Shown piece after piece: positions 8,598 to 16,936 of a stretch of DNA of 64,000 nt; the first letter of the stretch is position 1, and the number at the start of each line of letters is the position of its first letter. Made by a program: the position numbers and the translations under genes. This stretch comes from Boudabousia marimammalium (GTDB lineage Bacteria > Actinomycetota > Actinomycetes > Actinomycetales > Actinomycetaceae), in the NCBI RefSeq assembly GCF_001936115.1, contig NZ_MPDM01000004.1, forward strand, positions 62,001 through 126,000, written 5' to 3'. The notes under the pieces were generated by a model, which did not search any database, was not told where the DNA came from, and was given only the letters and a program-made list of their open reading frames with translations.

Positions 8598-9604
8598 CTG
8601 CTTTCCGAGGGGGTTTCGTCGCCTTCTCCGCTAAGGCGCGGATCGCGCCGAGGACGCCGCGGGAACCGAGACTTTTCAGCGGGCTTTTGCGTCTTCTCCT
8701 TGCGATCTTGTTCGAAACGTAGGAAAGACTCCAAGGAATGACCAATCTCATCGGCGGAAGGAATCGCGGTGTCTTCAAAACTGGTAGAAGGTGTCTCGAT
8801 CGACTCGTCATGAGCCGCAACGATACTGTCGAACCTTTCCTCCAGCATCTTGACTAGCCCAGAAAGTTCTTCATTCTCCTGCAGTCCGGTCTCAATTTCA
8901 GTGCGCGCCTGATGTGCCGCCGCCTGTAAATCACCTACCGGCAAGGAAAGTCCACCCATTTGCCCGATCGCCTGAATTAGCTCAGAAGCGGCCGGGAAGT
9001 ACTCTGTCTCGTGCAGGTAGTATGGTACCGAAGTGACCAAACCAACGGACTCTATTTCACTACAGTGCGCCAGACGCTCCTGCAAGAACATAGAGGTTGA
9101 GGTGGCTACACTCATCAAGGAGATTTCTGGAAGCGTATCATCCTCGTCCCTCAAGTCAGTGGAAGTCAGATGCACCCGCGTCGGCCTCGTATGCGGGACC
9201 GCAGCCGGAACCGACATCAAGGAAATCGCCTTCTTTACACCCGCTTGCTGAGCGAAAACACGAACCTGCTCCGCAAAAGCCTCCCACCTGAAATCAGGCT
9301 CCGGGCCGTGCAGAATCAAGAAGGGATTCCCCTCCAAATCAGACGCTAGCTCCAAGGCAATCTCCGCGGTATCCACCTTGGTCAAAGTCCAGTCCCGAAC
9401 CGTGGCCACCGGCCGTGAGGAACGATAATCGACCAGTTCATCAGAGTTAAAAGTAGCGACTCTGCCCACGACTGTAGCGTCAAACATTTGCAGCATTGCC
9501 AAGCGGCAGGCAGCCCCTGCATCAATTGCTCCATGCAGGTAGTGGATGAGAACCGGAGCCTGAGCGTCAGAGTGCGGGCCCGCTGAAAATAGCGACTCGT
9601 TCAT
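8594..9604 (-). CDS. PAC2 family protein (proteasome-assembly-chaperone-like)
   Basis: The 336-residue product matches actinobacterial PAC2-family proteins: APVLIHYLHGAIDAGAAC near the N-terminus, FLILHGPEPDFRWEAF in the middle, and VGLVTSVPYYLHETEYFPAASELI, typical of the family core. The C-terminal 60 residues are charged and low complexity (KEKTQKPAEKSRFPRRPRR). Function in bacteria is not established, and no proteasome genes are in this window. The frame is open to 9709, but the ATG at 9604 has a perfect AGGAGGT site. A 19-bp inverted repeat sits directly before that site. Confidence 0.8.
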   Translation of the reverse strand: MNESLFSAGPHSDAQAPVLIHYLHGAIDAGAACRLAMLQMFDATVVGRVATFNSDELVDYRSSRPVATVRDWTLTKVDTAEIALELASDLEGNPFLILHGPEPDFRWEAFAEQVRVFAQQAGVKKAISLMSVPAAVPHTRPTRVHLTSTDLRDEDDTLPEISLMSVATSTSMFLQERLAHCSEIESVGLVTSVPYYLHETEYFPAASELIQAIGQMGGLSLPVGDLQAAAHQARTEIETGLQENEELSGLVKMLEERFDSIVAAHDESIETPSTSFEDTAIPSADEIGHSLESFLRFEQDRKEKTQKPAEKSRFPRRPRRDPRLSGEGDETPSESS

Positions 9605-9617
9605 GAAGGCACCTCCT

Positions 9618-9636
9618 GTACGAAAACCGTTCGTAC
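9618..9636 (-). promoter_or_regulatory. Inverted repeat just upstream of the PAC2 gene's ribosome site
   Basis: The arms GTACGAA (9618-9624) and TTCGTAC (9630-9636) are perfectly complementary around a 5-base centre. On the minus strand the repeat is followed at once by AGGAGG and the ATG at 9604. A plausible promoter, TTGAGT-17-TAATAG, lies upstream, which would put this repeat near +1. It could be an operator or a hairpin beside the ribosome site. It is not a LexA box: the spacing is one base short. Confidence 0.5.
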
Positions 9637-9758
9637 TCAATCTGATGAGCCTATTATTATCCTCTTCTACTGTACTCAAACGCCAGTGGAACATCCTAAA
9701 AACAACCAATATTCGCCTTCAGCGTCAAGCTAGCTGATTATCGTCCCTCGCTCTGTTC

Positions 9759-9786
9759 TGGACAGGATAGTATTATGGCTTAGATT
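9759..9786 (+). promoter_or_regulatory. Candidate promoter of helD
   Basis: A TGGACA hexamer (9759-9764) is followed after 16 bases by TAGATT (9781-9786), 33 bases before the helD start codon. I saw no rifamycin-associated inverted repeat of the kind described upstream of some actinobacterial rifampicin-resistance genes. Confidence 0.45.
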
Positions 9787-9819
9787 TTAGTGCGTAAGCT
9801 CGCTGGAAGGAGGTGGGTA

Positions 9820-12024
9820 ATGTCCGCAGACAAGTTGCAGCGGGAGATCTCGCATGAACAAGCTGCCGTTGACCGAGCCTATCAGGTTCTGGACAGCACT
9901 AAAGCCCTCTATCGAGAAAGGCAACGCCAAGTAGCCTCCACTGGAGCTTGGGGCTCGCATCAAGCCCGCACCGAACGCGACGCAATCAGTTCCCACTATG
10001 GGGATGAAGCGGCGCGACTAGAGCAAGTCGATGACCGCTTGGTCTTCGGACGAATCACCAAAACAAATCACGATACTCACTATATTGGTCGGGTCGGTTT
10101 GGTTGATGAACATGATAATCGTGTTCTGCTTGACTGGCGTGCACCAGCGGCACTCCCCTTCTATCAGGCGACCGCGGTAGAGCCTTTGGGTGTCTCCATG
10201 CGTCGGCATATTTCCACGAAGCAGCGCACCGTGGTGGGTTTAGAGGATGAGCTACTGGATGCCTCAGCTGTGGGCGAGATTAATAACCTGCAAGGTGAGG
10301 GGGCACTGCTGGCCGCCCTGTCAGATGCGCGTGACAGCTATATGAGCGATATCGTTGCAACCATCCAGGCCGAACAAGACCGCGTCATTCGCTCTGACGA
10401 TTCCGGGATTGTGGTGGTCCAGGGAGGCCCTGGCACCGGCAAGACCGCGGTGGCGCTGCACCGCGCCGCCTATCTGCTCTACTCACAGCATAAGCGTTTA
10501 GCCCGTTCCGGGGTTTTGATTGTCGGACCCAGCCCAGTTTTTCTGCGCTATATTGAAAAGGTTCTCCCCTCTTTAGGTGAGACCGGCGTGGTTTCTTTGA
10601 CTCCGGGACAGCTGGTTCCCGGGGTCATTGTGGGGGCCGAGGAAGAAATCCCCCTCGCCCGCCTGAAGGGTGACCCGCGTTGGGCCGCCTCACTGCTGAA
10701 AGCCGTCAAGCAGCTACAACGAATCCCGAAGCAACCTGTTGAACTTACAGTGACCCATAGGCGACTCACGATTACCCCAGAGATGGTTCGGGAAGCTCAA
10801 ACGAAGGCGCGCCGGACTTCCCGTCACCACAATGAAGGTTGGTCTACCTTCGCAAGTGAGATAATGTCAGCTTTAGCCGATCAGCTCTTGAGTGACCAGG
10901 AGGAATACACGCCTGAGCAAAAGTCGTGGGCGTTGGCGGATATTCGTTCCAGCGATGAGGCTAGGAAGGCGATTAATCTATTGTGGCTACCTGCTACTGA
11001 ACAACAGTTACTCTCTCGACTTTTTGCTGATTCCCAGCGCCTCGCGAAAGCCGCAAGTTGGTTGACTAGCAGTGAGGTAGAACAGCTGACCAGGCCACTG
11101 GGGAGCGCGTGGACTGAAGCTGACGTGGCGCTCTTGGATGAGGCCGCAGAACTTTTGGGGGAGCACCCGATGGTGACGCGGCAGAATGAACGCCGGAAGG
11201 CGGGCCGTGAGCAGACATTAGAGCAAGCTGAAGCAGTAATCCAAAGCGGAATTGATCAATCCGGCATTGTGACAGCAGAAGTACTAGCACAGCACTATGA
11301 CCATGAGGAACGCGCCAGTTTGAACTCTCTGGCGGTAGCGGATCGGACTTGGACATACGGGCACGTAGTGGTGGACGAGGCGCAGGAGCTTTCTCCAATG
11401 ATGTGGCGCGCTCTGCTCCGACGCTGCCCAGCCCGCTCATTCACAGTTGTTGGAGATTTGGATCAGCAAAGAGTGGACCATCAGCAAAGGACCTGGGCAG
11501 AGGTTTTGGGTCCAGCAGCACAGTTCTTGAGCTCTGAGGTGGTTTTGACTACCTCATACCGGACTCCCGCCACTATTACTGAGGCCGCAGAGCGAGTCAT
11601 GACAGAGTACGGGAGAAGCGTATTGTATCCAGTTTCGGCGGTTCGAGACGTCCCTGATTGCCTCCATTTCTACGAGGTCACTCCCCGCTCTGAACTTGCG
11701 AAGAAAACTGCTCAAGTACTTGATGAGTGCAGAGAGAGGCTTAACGCTGAAGTCGGTAGCGACGCGGGCCGCATTGCGGTAATTGTTCCCCGCCCAGAAG
11801 ACATCAAAATGGTTATCGAAAGCTGGGGCAAAACAGACAGTAGGGTGATTATCACAACCGCTAAAGAAACTAAAGGGTTAGAGTTTGACTCGGTAGTTTT
11901 AGTTGACCCAACCAGCATAGCTACCGCCAGCACAGGGGACTTATATGTTTCTATGACACGCCCAACTAGAGAGCTATTTATCATCGAAATTGATAGAGAA
12001 CTCAAGGGATTACGAGCACTTTAG
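9820..12024 (+). CDS. HelD-like RNA-polymerase-associated UvrD/Rep-family ATPase
   Basis: HelD proteins bind RNA polymerase and use ATP to remove it from DNA or release stalled complexes; some actinobacterial members (HelR) give rifampicin tolerance. The 734-residue protein has a coiled-coil N-terminus (DKLQREISHEQAAVDRAYQ), then LLDWRAPAALPFYQA, Walker A GGPGTGKTAVALHRAAYLLY near residue 205, motif II/III DEAQELSPMMW ... TVVGDLDQQ near 520, motif V TAKETKGLEFDSVVL and motif VI YVSMTRPTRELFI. The GGxGTGKT-HRAAYLL form and length fit HelD better than UvrD. I start at 9820 because of the AAGGAGGTGGGTA ribosome site; an in-frame GTG at 9790 lacks one. Confidence 0.85.
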   Translation: MSADKLQREISHEQAAVDRAYQVLDSTKALYRERQRQVASTGAWGSHQARTERDAISSHYGDEAARLEQVDDRLVFGRITKTNHDTHYIGRVGLVDEHDNRVLLDWRAPAALPFYQATAVEPLGVSMRRHISTKQRTVVGLEDELLDASAVGEINNLQGEGALLAALSDARDSYMSDIVATIQAEQDRVIRSDDSGIVVVQGGPGTGKTAVALHRAAYLLYSQHKRLARSGVLIVGPSPVFLRYIEKVLPSLGETGVVSLTPGQLVPGVIVGAEEEIPLARLKGDPRWAASLLKAVKQLQRIPKQPVELTVTHRRLTITPEMVREAQTKARRTSRHHNEGWSTFASEIMSALADQLLSDQEEYTPEQKSWALADIRSSDEARKAINLLWLPATEQQLLSRLFADSQRLAKAASWLTSSEVEQLTRPLGSAWTEADVALLDEAAELLGEHPMVTRQNERRKAGREQTLEQAEAVIQSGIDQSGIVTAEVLAQHYDHEERASLNSLAVADRTWTYGHVVVDEAQELSPMMWRALLRRCPARSFTVVGDLDQQRVDHQQRTWAEVLGPAAQFLSSEVVLTTSYRTPATITEAAERVMTEYGRSVLYPVSAVRDVPDCLHFYEVTPRSELAKKTAQVLDECRERLNAEVGSDAGRIAVIVPRPEDIKMVIESWGKTDSRVIITTAKETKGLEFDSVVLVDPTSIATASTGDLYVSMTRPTRELFIIEIDRELKGLRAL

Positions 12025-12048
12025 TTTTGTAGATATACAGGCTCGCAC

Positions 12049-12071
12049 TATCAGTAGATAACAAACTGATA
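12049..12071 (+). promoter_or_regulatory. Inverted repeat upstream of the acyl-CoA ligase gene (possible operator)
   Basis: TATCAGT (12049-12055) and ACTGATA (12065-12071) are perfect 7-base arms around a 9-base AT-rich centre. The repeat lies 30 bases before the fadD-like ATG and after the helD stop. Its size fits a TetR- or GntR-type operator; a weak helD terminator is the alternative, but there is no T-tract. Confidence 0.4.
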
Positions 12072-12101
12072 TTCTGTACGCAGTGACCCAAGGAGGCCCA
12101 A

Positions 12102-13934
12102 ATGGTAAATGCTCTGACTAAGAATCTGCGAAAAGAATACGCTGCTAACGTCCGCTCAGAAATCGTTGTTTCCGATAATACCCTGTGGGATTTACTGGAG
12201 ACCACCGCACACTACTATCCGGATCGGGTGGCCTGCGATTTTCTTGGCGCGACTTTGACCTATCACCAGCTTGAAGATCAGGCTCGCCGCGCAGCACAGG
12301 TGTTTGTTAATGCCGGCGTTAAGCCTGGTGACCGAATCGGCTTCATCATGCCTAACTGCACCCAGCACATTGTCGCCTTCTACGGCGCCGCGCTCGCTGG
12401 AGCGGTAGTTGCGGAGCATAATCCGCTGGCTCCAGCTGGAGAGTTGGAAGAGCAAATCATTCGCCACGGCGCTAAGGTCTTGGTGGTCTGGGAAAAGAGC
12501 TTTGACCAGATTGTCGAAACTGCAGCTAAGCACAAAATCAAGGTAATGACTGTTAACTTGACCTTGGCCATGAAAACCCTACCCCGTCTGCTTTTGAGCA
12601 CGCCGTTGCCGGCAACCAAGGCTGCTCGGGCTAAGATTCGCCCAGCTATTCCCGTCCCCGCCTCCGTACCTAGTTTCGAAAAACTTGTGTTGTTCGCAAA
12701 ACCCCGTGCAGGAAAGGCTCCTACAAAACAAGAGGATACTGCAATCCTTTTACATACGGGCGGCACCACGGGCACGCCGAAAGCAGTTGAACTCACTCAC
12801 TTCAACTTAGTTGCGAATGTGGAGCAAGCCCAGGCTTGGGTACCAAATCTACATGAGGGCGCAGAAGTATTCGCGGCCGCGCTTCCTTTCTTCCACGCTT
12901 TCGGCCTGACACTATCGCTAACTTCGGCAGTTAGTTTGGCCGCAACGATTCTAATCTTCCCAACTTTCGATGAGGACATGGTGCTCAGCGCTCAACAGCG
13001 CCGCCCAATTACTTTCTTTCCGGGTGTGGCACCGATGTTCAAGCGCCTGCATGCGAAGGCTAAGGAGCAGCAGATAGACCTGAGCTCCATCCGCTACACT
13101 CTCTCCGGAGCTATGGCACTTGATGGCATGATTGCCCGCAACTGGGAAACTTTGACCGGTGGCCTAATTATTGAAGGCTATGGCATGACAGAGGGCGGAC
13201 CAATTCTGTTGGGGAATCCCCTATCTGAAAAGCGACACGCGGGCGCCTTGGGCCTTCCTTTCCCGTCTACCGAGGTCCGCATTGCCGACCCAGAAGACCT
13301 TTCCAAGGATGTACCCTTGGGTGAGCGTGGCGAGATTCTATGTCGCGGCCCCCAGGTATTCAAGGGCTACTTGAACAATCCTGAAGAGACAGCCAATACC
13401 AAGTGGAAAGACTGGCTTCGCACTGGAGATATCGGCTATTTCGACCCCGAGCGCAAGACGATTGTGATGGCGGACCGCGCTAAGGAAATGATTATTTCTG
13501 GCGGCTTCAATGTCTATCCGTCACAGGTTGAGAATATTGTGCGCATGATGCCAGGAATCGAGGACGTGGCAGTAGTAGGCGTCCCAAACGCAACCTCAGG
13601 TGAGAAGATTGTCGCAGCAATTGTCCTTGATGGTACCGCCCGAGTTGACCTGGACGAACTCTACAAGTGGGCAGAAAAGAAACTTTCTCACTATGCCATG
13701 CCCCGGCAGCTTGAAATTGTCGAAGAGCTTCCCCGTTCTCAGGTTGGCAAGGTATTACGTAGAGTAGTTCGCGAACAACTGCTGGCAGCACAAGAAGGCG
13801 TATCCAAACTCGGCGAGCAGACGGCCGATACGTTTAAGGAATGGGGCGGCCAGGCCAAAGCTGTAGCAGATCAGTTATTCACAGAAGGATCTAAGTCGGA
13901 AACTGACGACAAATCATCTTCTGATGGTGAATAG
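12102..13934 (+). CDS. Long-chain fatty-acid--CoA ligase (AMP-binding, FadD-like)
   Basis: The 610-residue enzyme belongs to the adenylate-forming superfamily and should activate a fatty acid to acyl-AMP and then acyl-CoA. It shows the P-loop [18 protein letters not shown] near residue 216, the GYGMTEGGP motif that closes the acyl pocket, the hinge [26 protein letters not shown] and the catalytic-lysine region [11 protein letters not shown] near the C-terminus. An extra acidic tail ([14 protein letters not shown]) follows. The start has an AAGGAGGCCCAA ribosome site. The last 64 bases overlap the end of convergent nrdR. The fatty-acid chain length cannot be told from sequence. Confidence 0.88.
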   Translation: MVNALTKNLRKEYAANVRSEIVVSDNTLWDLLETTAHYYPDRVACDFLGATLTYHQLEDQARRAAQVFVNAGVKPGDRIGFIMPNCTQHIVAFYGAALAGAVVAEHNPLAPAGELEEQIIRHGAKVLVVWEKSFDQIVETAAKHKIKVMTVNLTLAMKTLPRLLLSTPLPATKAARAKIRPAIPVPASVPSFEKLVLFAKPRAGKAPTKQEDTAILLHTGGTTGTPKAVELTHFNLVANVEQAQAWVPNLHEGAEVFAAALPFFHAFGLTLSLTSAVSLAATILIFPTFDEDMVLSAQQRRPITFFPGVAPMFKRLHAKAKEQQIDLSSIRYTLSGAMALDGMIARNWETLTGGLIIEGYGMTEGGPILLGNPLSEKRHAGALGLPFPSTEVRIADPEDLSKDVPLGERGEILCRGPQVFKGYLNNPEETANTKWKDWLRTGDIGYFDPERKTIVMADRAKEMIISGGFNVYPSQVENIVRMMPGIEDVAVVGVPNATSGEKIVAAIVLDGTARVDLDELYKWAEKKLSHYAMPRQLEIVEELPRSQVGKVLRRVVREQLLAAQEGVSKLGEQTADTFKEWGGQAKAVADQLFTEGSKSETDDKSSSDGE

Positions 13935-14380
13935 TCTGAGTCTTTCCTCAGTTCACGAATAGCTGCTTCGAAATCATCCAAGTTATCGAAAGATGAGTAG
14001 ACTGAAGCAAATCTCAGATAAGCAATCACATCAAGCTTCCGCAGGAAAGGCAAGACCGCTTTGCCTACCTCGTCGGTGGGGATAATTGCGAGACCGGAGG
14101 CCCGCAGGGACTCTTCAACTTGGGCAGCCAAGATATCTAGGTCATGGTCAGAAACAGGACGCCCCTGACATGCCTTGCGAACACCTGATACGACTTTCTC
14201 TCTGCTGAACGGTTCAATTACTCCAGACCGTTTTACCACGCTGAAGGAGAATGATTCTAAGGTTGTGAAACGCCGTTTACAGGAGGGACATTCCCGACGA
14301 CGGCGAATCAAAGTGCCATCATCAGCAGTGCGTGAATCAACAACTTTTGAGTCCGGATGCTGACAGAACGGACAATGCAT
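13871..14380 (-). CDS. nrdR: NrdR, transcriptional repressor of ribonucleotide reductase genes
   Basis: NrdR senses ATP/dATP through an ATP-cone and represses nrd operons. The N-terminal zinc ribbon is complete ([14 protein letters not shown] ... [12 protein letters not shown], four cysteines), followed by the ATP-cone ([24 protein letters not shown]). The 169-residue chain has a 20-residue serine/aspartate-rich tail beyond the usual end ([22 protein letters not shown]), and that tail is the part overlapping the fadD-like gene on the other strand. A perfect TATAAT lies upstream on the minus strand, so nrdR probably has its own promoter. The order nrdR, LysM protein, lexA matches Rv2718c-Rv2720 of Mycobacterium tuberculosis. 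Confidence 0.95.
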   Translation of the reverse strand: MHCPFCQHPDSKVVDSRTADDGTLIRRRRECPSCKRRFTTLESFSFSVVKRSGVIEPFSREKVVSGVRKACQGRPVSDHDLDILAAQVEESLRASGLAIIPTDEVGKAVLPFLRKLDVIAYLRFASVYSSFDNLDDFEAAIRELRKDSDYSPSEDDLSSVSDLDPSVNN

Positions 14381-14412
14381 CGTACAAACCTTTCGATTAA
14401 AGTAGTGCGAGC

Positions 14413-14418
14413 ATTATA
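14413..14418 (-). promoter_or_regulatory. Candidate -10 element of nrdR
   Basis: The minus strand reads TATAAT here, 32 bases before the nrdR ATG, which is preceded by an AAAGG ribosome site. No good -35 is seen at 16-18 bases (GGCAAT at 17). This suggests that nrdR can be transcribed apart from the SOS-controlled LysM gene upstream. Confidence 0.5.
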
Positions 14419-14456
14419 CCGTTTTACCCTCCCCCATTGCCTTTTGAAATCTAGTT

Positions 14457-14906
14457 TTAGCCAGCAGGAATCAACAATACTTGACCTGCCACCACGCCAG
14501 AGTTAGGAAGTTGATTGAGTTCTTGAATCAGAGCCATCATGTCAGTGACGCTATAAGACCCCCGCACCCTTGAGGCGATGTCCCACAAAGTGTCACCTTG
14601 AACTACCTGATACACATCAGATGCTACCGCGGAAGGAGTAAATAGGGAACCGACCAATAGTCCGGCAAAGATCGATAAGCTAATTGCTGCGAGAACGAAA
14701 ACTGCTTTGACCGACCAGGATTTCACCATAATTAGACGCTCTTCCCTAGCCTGCGCTAGAGCTAGGTCTTGCCGACGTTGCTCTGCACGCTCACGAGCGA
14801 TCCGGTGTGGGTCAGATTCAGATCCCACCACATACAAAGCCGGACGCGTAGCCACATAGCTCCGCGAACGCTCAGCCGCTAATTCAGCTACTCGTAACGC
14901 AGTCAT
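14457..14906 (-). CDS. LysM-domain membrane protein, likely SOS-induced cell-division inhibitor (ChiZ/YneA-like)
   Basis: The 149-residue protein has an Arg/Glu-rich cytoplasmic N-terminus, one transmembrane helix at about residues 66-88 (SVKAVFVLAAISLSIFAGLLVG) and a single extracytoplasmic LysM domain (YQVVQGDTLWDIASRVRGS ... GQVLLIPAG). It is divergent from lexA and its promoter carries two LexA boxes. This layout is shared with Rv2719c (ChiZ) of M. tuberculosis, YneA of Bacillus and DivS of corynebacteria, which delay division after DNA damage. Assignment to that role is by position, topology and regulation, not by catalytic residues. The start has AAAGGAAATAAA before the ATG. Confidence 0.8.
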   Translation of the reverse strand: MTALRVAELAAERSRSYVATRPALYVVGSESDPHRIARERAEQRRQDLALAQAREERLIMVKSWSVKAVFVLAAISLSIFAGLLVGSLFTPSAVASDVYQVVQGDTLWDIASRVRGSYSVTDMMALIQELNQLPNSGVVAGQVLLIPAG

Positions 14907-14917
14907 TTTATTTCCTT

Positions 14918-14933
14918 TCGAACAGCTGTTCGT
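14918..14933. promoter_or_regulatory. LexA (SOS) box 1, upstream of the LysM gene
   Basis: TCGAACAGCTGTTCGT holds the perfect 14-base palindrome CGAACAGCTGTTCG, a near-ideal match to the actinobacterial consensus TCGAAC-N4-GTTCGA. It lies between the LysM gene's promoter and its ATG. Confidence 0.92.
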
Positions 14934-14948
14934 CGAACACTTGTACTA
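14933..14948. promoter_or_regulatory. LexA (SOS) box 2, on the -10 of the LysM gene
   Basis: TCGAACACTTGTACTA has a perfect left half and a degenerate right half. It abuts box 1 and overlaps the likely -10 (TATAGT) of the LysM gene, so bound LexA would block the promoter directly. Two adjacent sites suggest tight or cooperative repression. Confidence 0.8.
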
Positions 14949-14973
14949 TATATCTTGATGTAAACAATTGCAA
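14945..14973 (-). promoter_or_regulatory. Promoter of the LysM division-inhibitor gene
   Basis: On the minus strand, TTGCAA (14968-14973) is followed after exactly 17 bases by TATAGT (14945-14950). LexA boxes 1 and 2 cover and follow the -10. The -35 forms part of an 18-base perfect palindrome, AATTGCAAGCTTGCAATT (14966-14983). Confidence 0.65.
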
Positions 14974-15014
14974 GCTTGCAATTTTTACTTATATATCAAC
15001 ACAAACCCATTTGC

Positions 15015-15030
15015 TCGAACACTTGTTCTA
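15015..15030. promoter_or_regulatory. LexA (SOS) box 3, upstream of lexA
   Basis: TCGAACACTTGTTCTA matches TCGAAC-N4-GTTC with two end mismatches. It covers the likely -35 of lexA, which gives autoregulation. Confidence 0.88.
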
Positions 15031-15051
15031 TACTTCAAGTTAGGCTATGCT
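15023..15051 (+). promoter_or_regulatory. lexA promoter
   Basis: TTGTTC (15023-15028) and TATGCT (15046-15051) are separated by 17 bases, and the -35 lies inside LexA box 3. The lexA ATG follows at 15096 with TTAAGGAGTACCG as ribosome site. Confidence 0.6.
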
Positions 15052-15095
15052 GTTAAACAAGTAGAACAAGGCGGCGGGACATTTAAGGAGTACCG

Positions 15096-15833
15096 ATGAC
15101 TGCTTCAGAAAATACAATTGTAGATGGCACCAACCTCTCCTCTAGACAAGAAGCTATCTGGCGCGTTCTCCATTCGCATATTAAACAGGCCGGATATCCG
15201 CCTTCGATTCGCGAATTAGCCCAGGAAGTTGGTTTGGCCAGTCCATCCTCAGTAAAGCATCAGCTGGACATACTGACGAAGCTCGGATACATCCGGCGCG
15301 TTCCTAACCAACCCCGCGCTCTTGAAATACTAATTAGCCCAGACGGTGAAGCGCCTCTTTTGGAGAGCTCCCCTAGCCCGGCAGAGATAGCAGACCTTTC
15401 GACAGAACAGAAGGTTGAAGACGTAGCTCTCGACCTTTCTGAAGCCTTCCTTCCGGAAGATATGATCACGGTACCGTTGGTAGGTCGCATTGCAGCTGGC
15501 GTCCCTATTACCGCAGAGCAGGCAGTGGAAGATACCTTCCTATTGCCACAGCAACTGACCGGTCAAGGTGATCTATTCATGCTATCGGTTAGCGGTGACT
15601 CCATGATCGACGCAGCGATTTGCGATGGTGACTGGGTGGTGGTGCGACGCCAAAATGTCGCTGAACAAGGTGAGATAGTGGCAGCCATGTTAGATGGTGA
15701 AGCAACCGTCAAGGTTTGGTCTCAGCGGAACGGACATGCTTGGCTACTCCCCCGAAATTCCAACTATGCGCCGATTCCCGCTGATCACTGCACGATTTTA
15801 GGAAAAATCGTCTCCGTTCTCAGGGCTCTATAA
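15096..15833 (+). CDS. lexA: LexA, SOS-response repressor
   Basis: LexA represses SOS genes and cleaves itself when RecA filaments form. The 245-residue protein has a winged-helix domain ([21 protein letters not shown], recognition helix) and a C-terminal S24 peptidase domain. The self-cleavage Ala-Gly bond is in RIAAGVPI, and the catalytic Ser and Lys are in SGDSM and EATVKVW. A linker of about 45 residues between the domains is longer than in E. coli, as is common in Actinobacteria. Its targets visible in this window are lexA itself, the divergent LysM gene and recA. Confidence 0.97.
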   Translation: MTASENTIVDGTNLSSRQEAIWRVLHSHIKQAGYPPSIRELAQEVGLASPSSVKHQLDILTKLGYIRRVPNQPRALEILISPDGEAPLLESSPSPAEIADLSTEQKVEDVALDLSEAFLPEDMITVPLVGRIAAGVPITAEQAVEDTFLLPQQLTGQGDLFMLSVSGDSMIDAAICDGDWVVVRRQNVAEQGEIVAAMLDGEATVKVWSQRNGHAWLLPRNSNYAPIPADHCTILGKIVSVLRAL

Positions 15834-15848
15834 AGCTACCAAATACAA

Positions 15849-15883
15849 GATTCCCCAAGCCAGAACAGCCGGCTTGGGGAATC
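15849..15883. terminator. Bidirectional terminator between lexA and ldh
   Basis: The arms GATTCCCCAAGCC (15849-15861) and GGCTTGGGGAATC (15871-15883) pair perfectly around a 9-base loop. The hairpin lies between the convergent lexA and ldh stop codons. Short T-rich stretches follow on both strands (TCTTTA; TTGTATTT). Confidence 0.85.
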
Positions 15884-15897
15884 TCTTTACTGAAATG

Positions 15898-16884
15898 TTA
15901 GAAGCCCAGCTTACGGGCAGCTTCACGCAGACGCTGAGCAGACTCAGTAAGTCCATCACGCTCAGCCAAAGTAAGCGGCGGGGTAAGGACTCGGCCAGCA
16001 CCATTGCGTCCAACGATAGTAGGAGCAGCCATACAGACATCCGAGATACCTTCCCAGTCTTTCAACAGGGTGGAAATAGTGAGGACACGCTGTTCATCGC
16101 GCATGACTGCACCAACAATCTGGCTTACAGCTAGGCCAACCGCATAGTTGGTTGCACCCTTACCTTCAATAATTCGGTAGGCGGACTCTACGACATCCTT
16201 ACGGATACGTTCGCGCAGCTCCGTGTCAAACTGCTGACCGGAAAGAGTTGGACCCCAGTGACGCAGGGGAACGTTGCCAATCTCAGCTGAGGACCATAGA
16301 GGCACCTCCGAGTCACCGTGCTCACCGGCAACATACGCGTGAATATTTTGCACAGCAACACCGGTTTCCAGAGACACGAGGTAGCGCAAACGCGCGGTAT
16401 CGAGCACAGTACCAGAACCGAACATCTGTTCCGGAGACAGGCCAGAAATCTTCAAGGAAGCATAGGTGACAACATCCACCGGGTTGGTGACCAGGATATA
16501 GACCGCGTCGGGAGCGACTTCCTGTACTGCCGGGATGATAGTCTTCATCAATCCAACTGTTGCATCTGCTAGATCTAGGCGGCTCTGTCCTGGCTTCTGT
16601 TTTGCGCCGGCAGTGACAATCACGACGTCTGCATCGCGGCAGATTTCTATATCGTCTGAACCAGAGACAGCACTCATTGGGGTGAACTGAATGCCGTGCG
16701 CAATGTCTAGTGCTTCAGCCTGAACTTTCTGCTTATTGATGTCATATAGAACCACTTCGGACGCATGACCGGCAATCACACAGGCATATGCCAGAGTGGC
16801 GCCTACTGCACCTGCGCCAATAATCGCAATCTTTGAACGGTCGCCACGCTTTGTCGGGTAAAGGGTCTTTGCTTTCTCAGACAT
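15898..16884 (-). CDS. ldh: L-lactate dehydrogenase (NAD-dependent)
   Basis: The enzyme reduces pyruvate to L-lactate and regenerates NAD in fermentation. The 328-residue chain has the Rossmann motif IAIIGAGAVGATLAYACV, the Asp that selects NAD (VVLYDIN), the substrate Arg region AGAKQKPGQSRLDL, VTNPVDVVTYASLK and the active-site motif IHAYVAGEHGDSEVPLW with the catalytic His. These features separate it from malate dehydrogenase. I start at the ATG at 16884 because of its TTGGAGGAAGA ribosome site, not the in-frame start 30 bases upstream. It fits a facultatively anaerobic, fermentative host. Confidence 0.93.
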   Translation of the reverse strand: MSEKAKTLYPTKRGDRSKIAIIGAGAVGATLAYACVIAGHASEVVLYDINKQKVQAEALDIAHGIQFTPMSAVSGSDDIEICRDADVVIVTAGAKQKPGQSRLDLADATVGLMKTIIPAVQEVAPDAVYILVTNPVDVVTYASLKISGLSPEQMFGSGTVLDTARLRYLVSLETGVAVQNIHAYVAGEHGDSEVPLWSSAEIGNVPLRHWGPTLSGQQFDTELRERIRKDVVESAYRIIEGKGATNYAVGLAVSQIVGAVMRDEQRVLTISTLLKDWEGISDVCMAAPTIVGRNGAGRVLTPPLTLAERDGLTESAQRLREAARKLGF

Positions 16885-16936
16885 TCTTCCTCCAAGTAAT
16901 TTTGATGCTGTCACATCTTATGAATATCTTAAACGG

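Noticed and set aside
9618..9636. GTACGAA-N5-TTCGTAC as a LexA box for the PAC2 gene
   Set aside because: The LexA consensus needs CGAAC and GTTCG with 4 bases between; here the left half is CGAAA and the spacing is one base short.
9721..9819. Rifamycin-associated element upstream of helD
   Set aside because: No long inverted repeat of that kind is present; only an ordinary promoter is seen.
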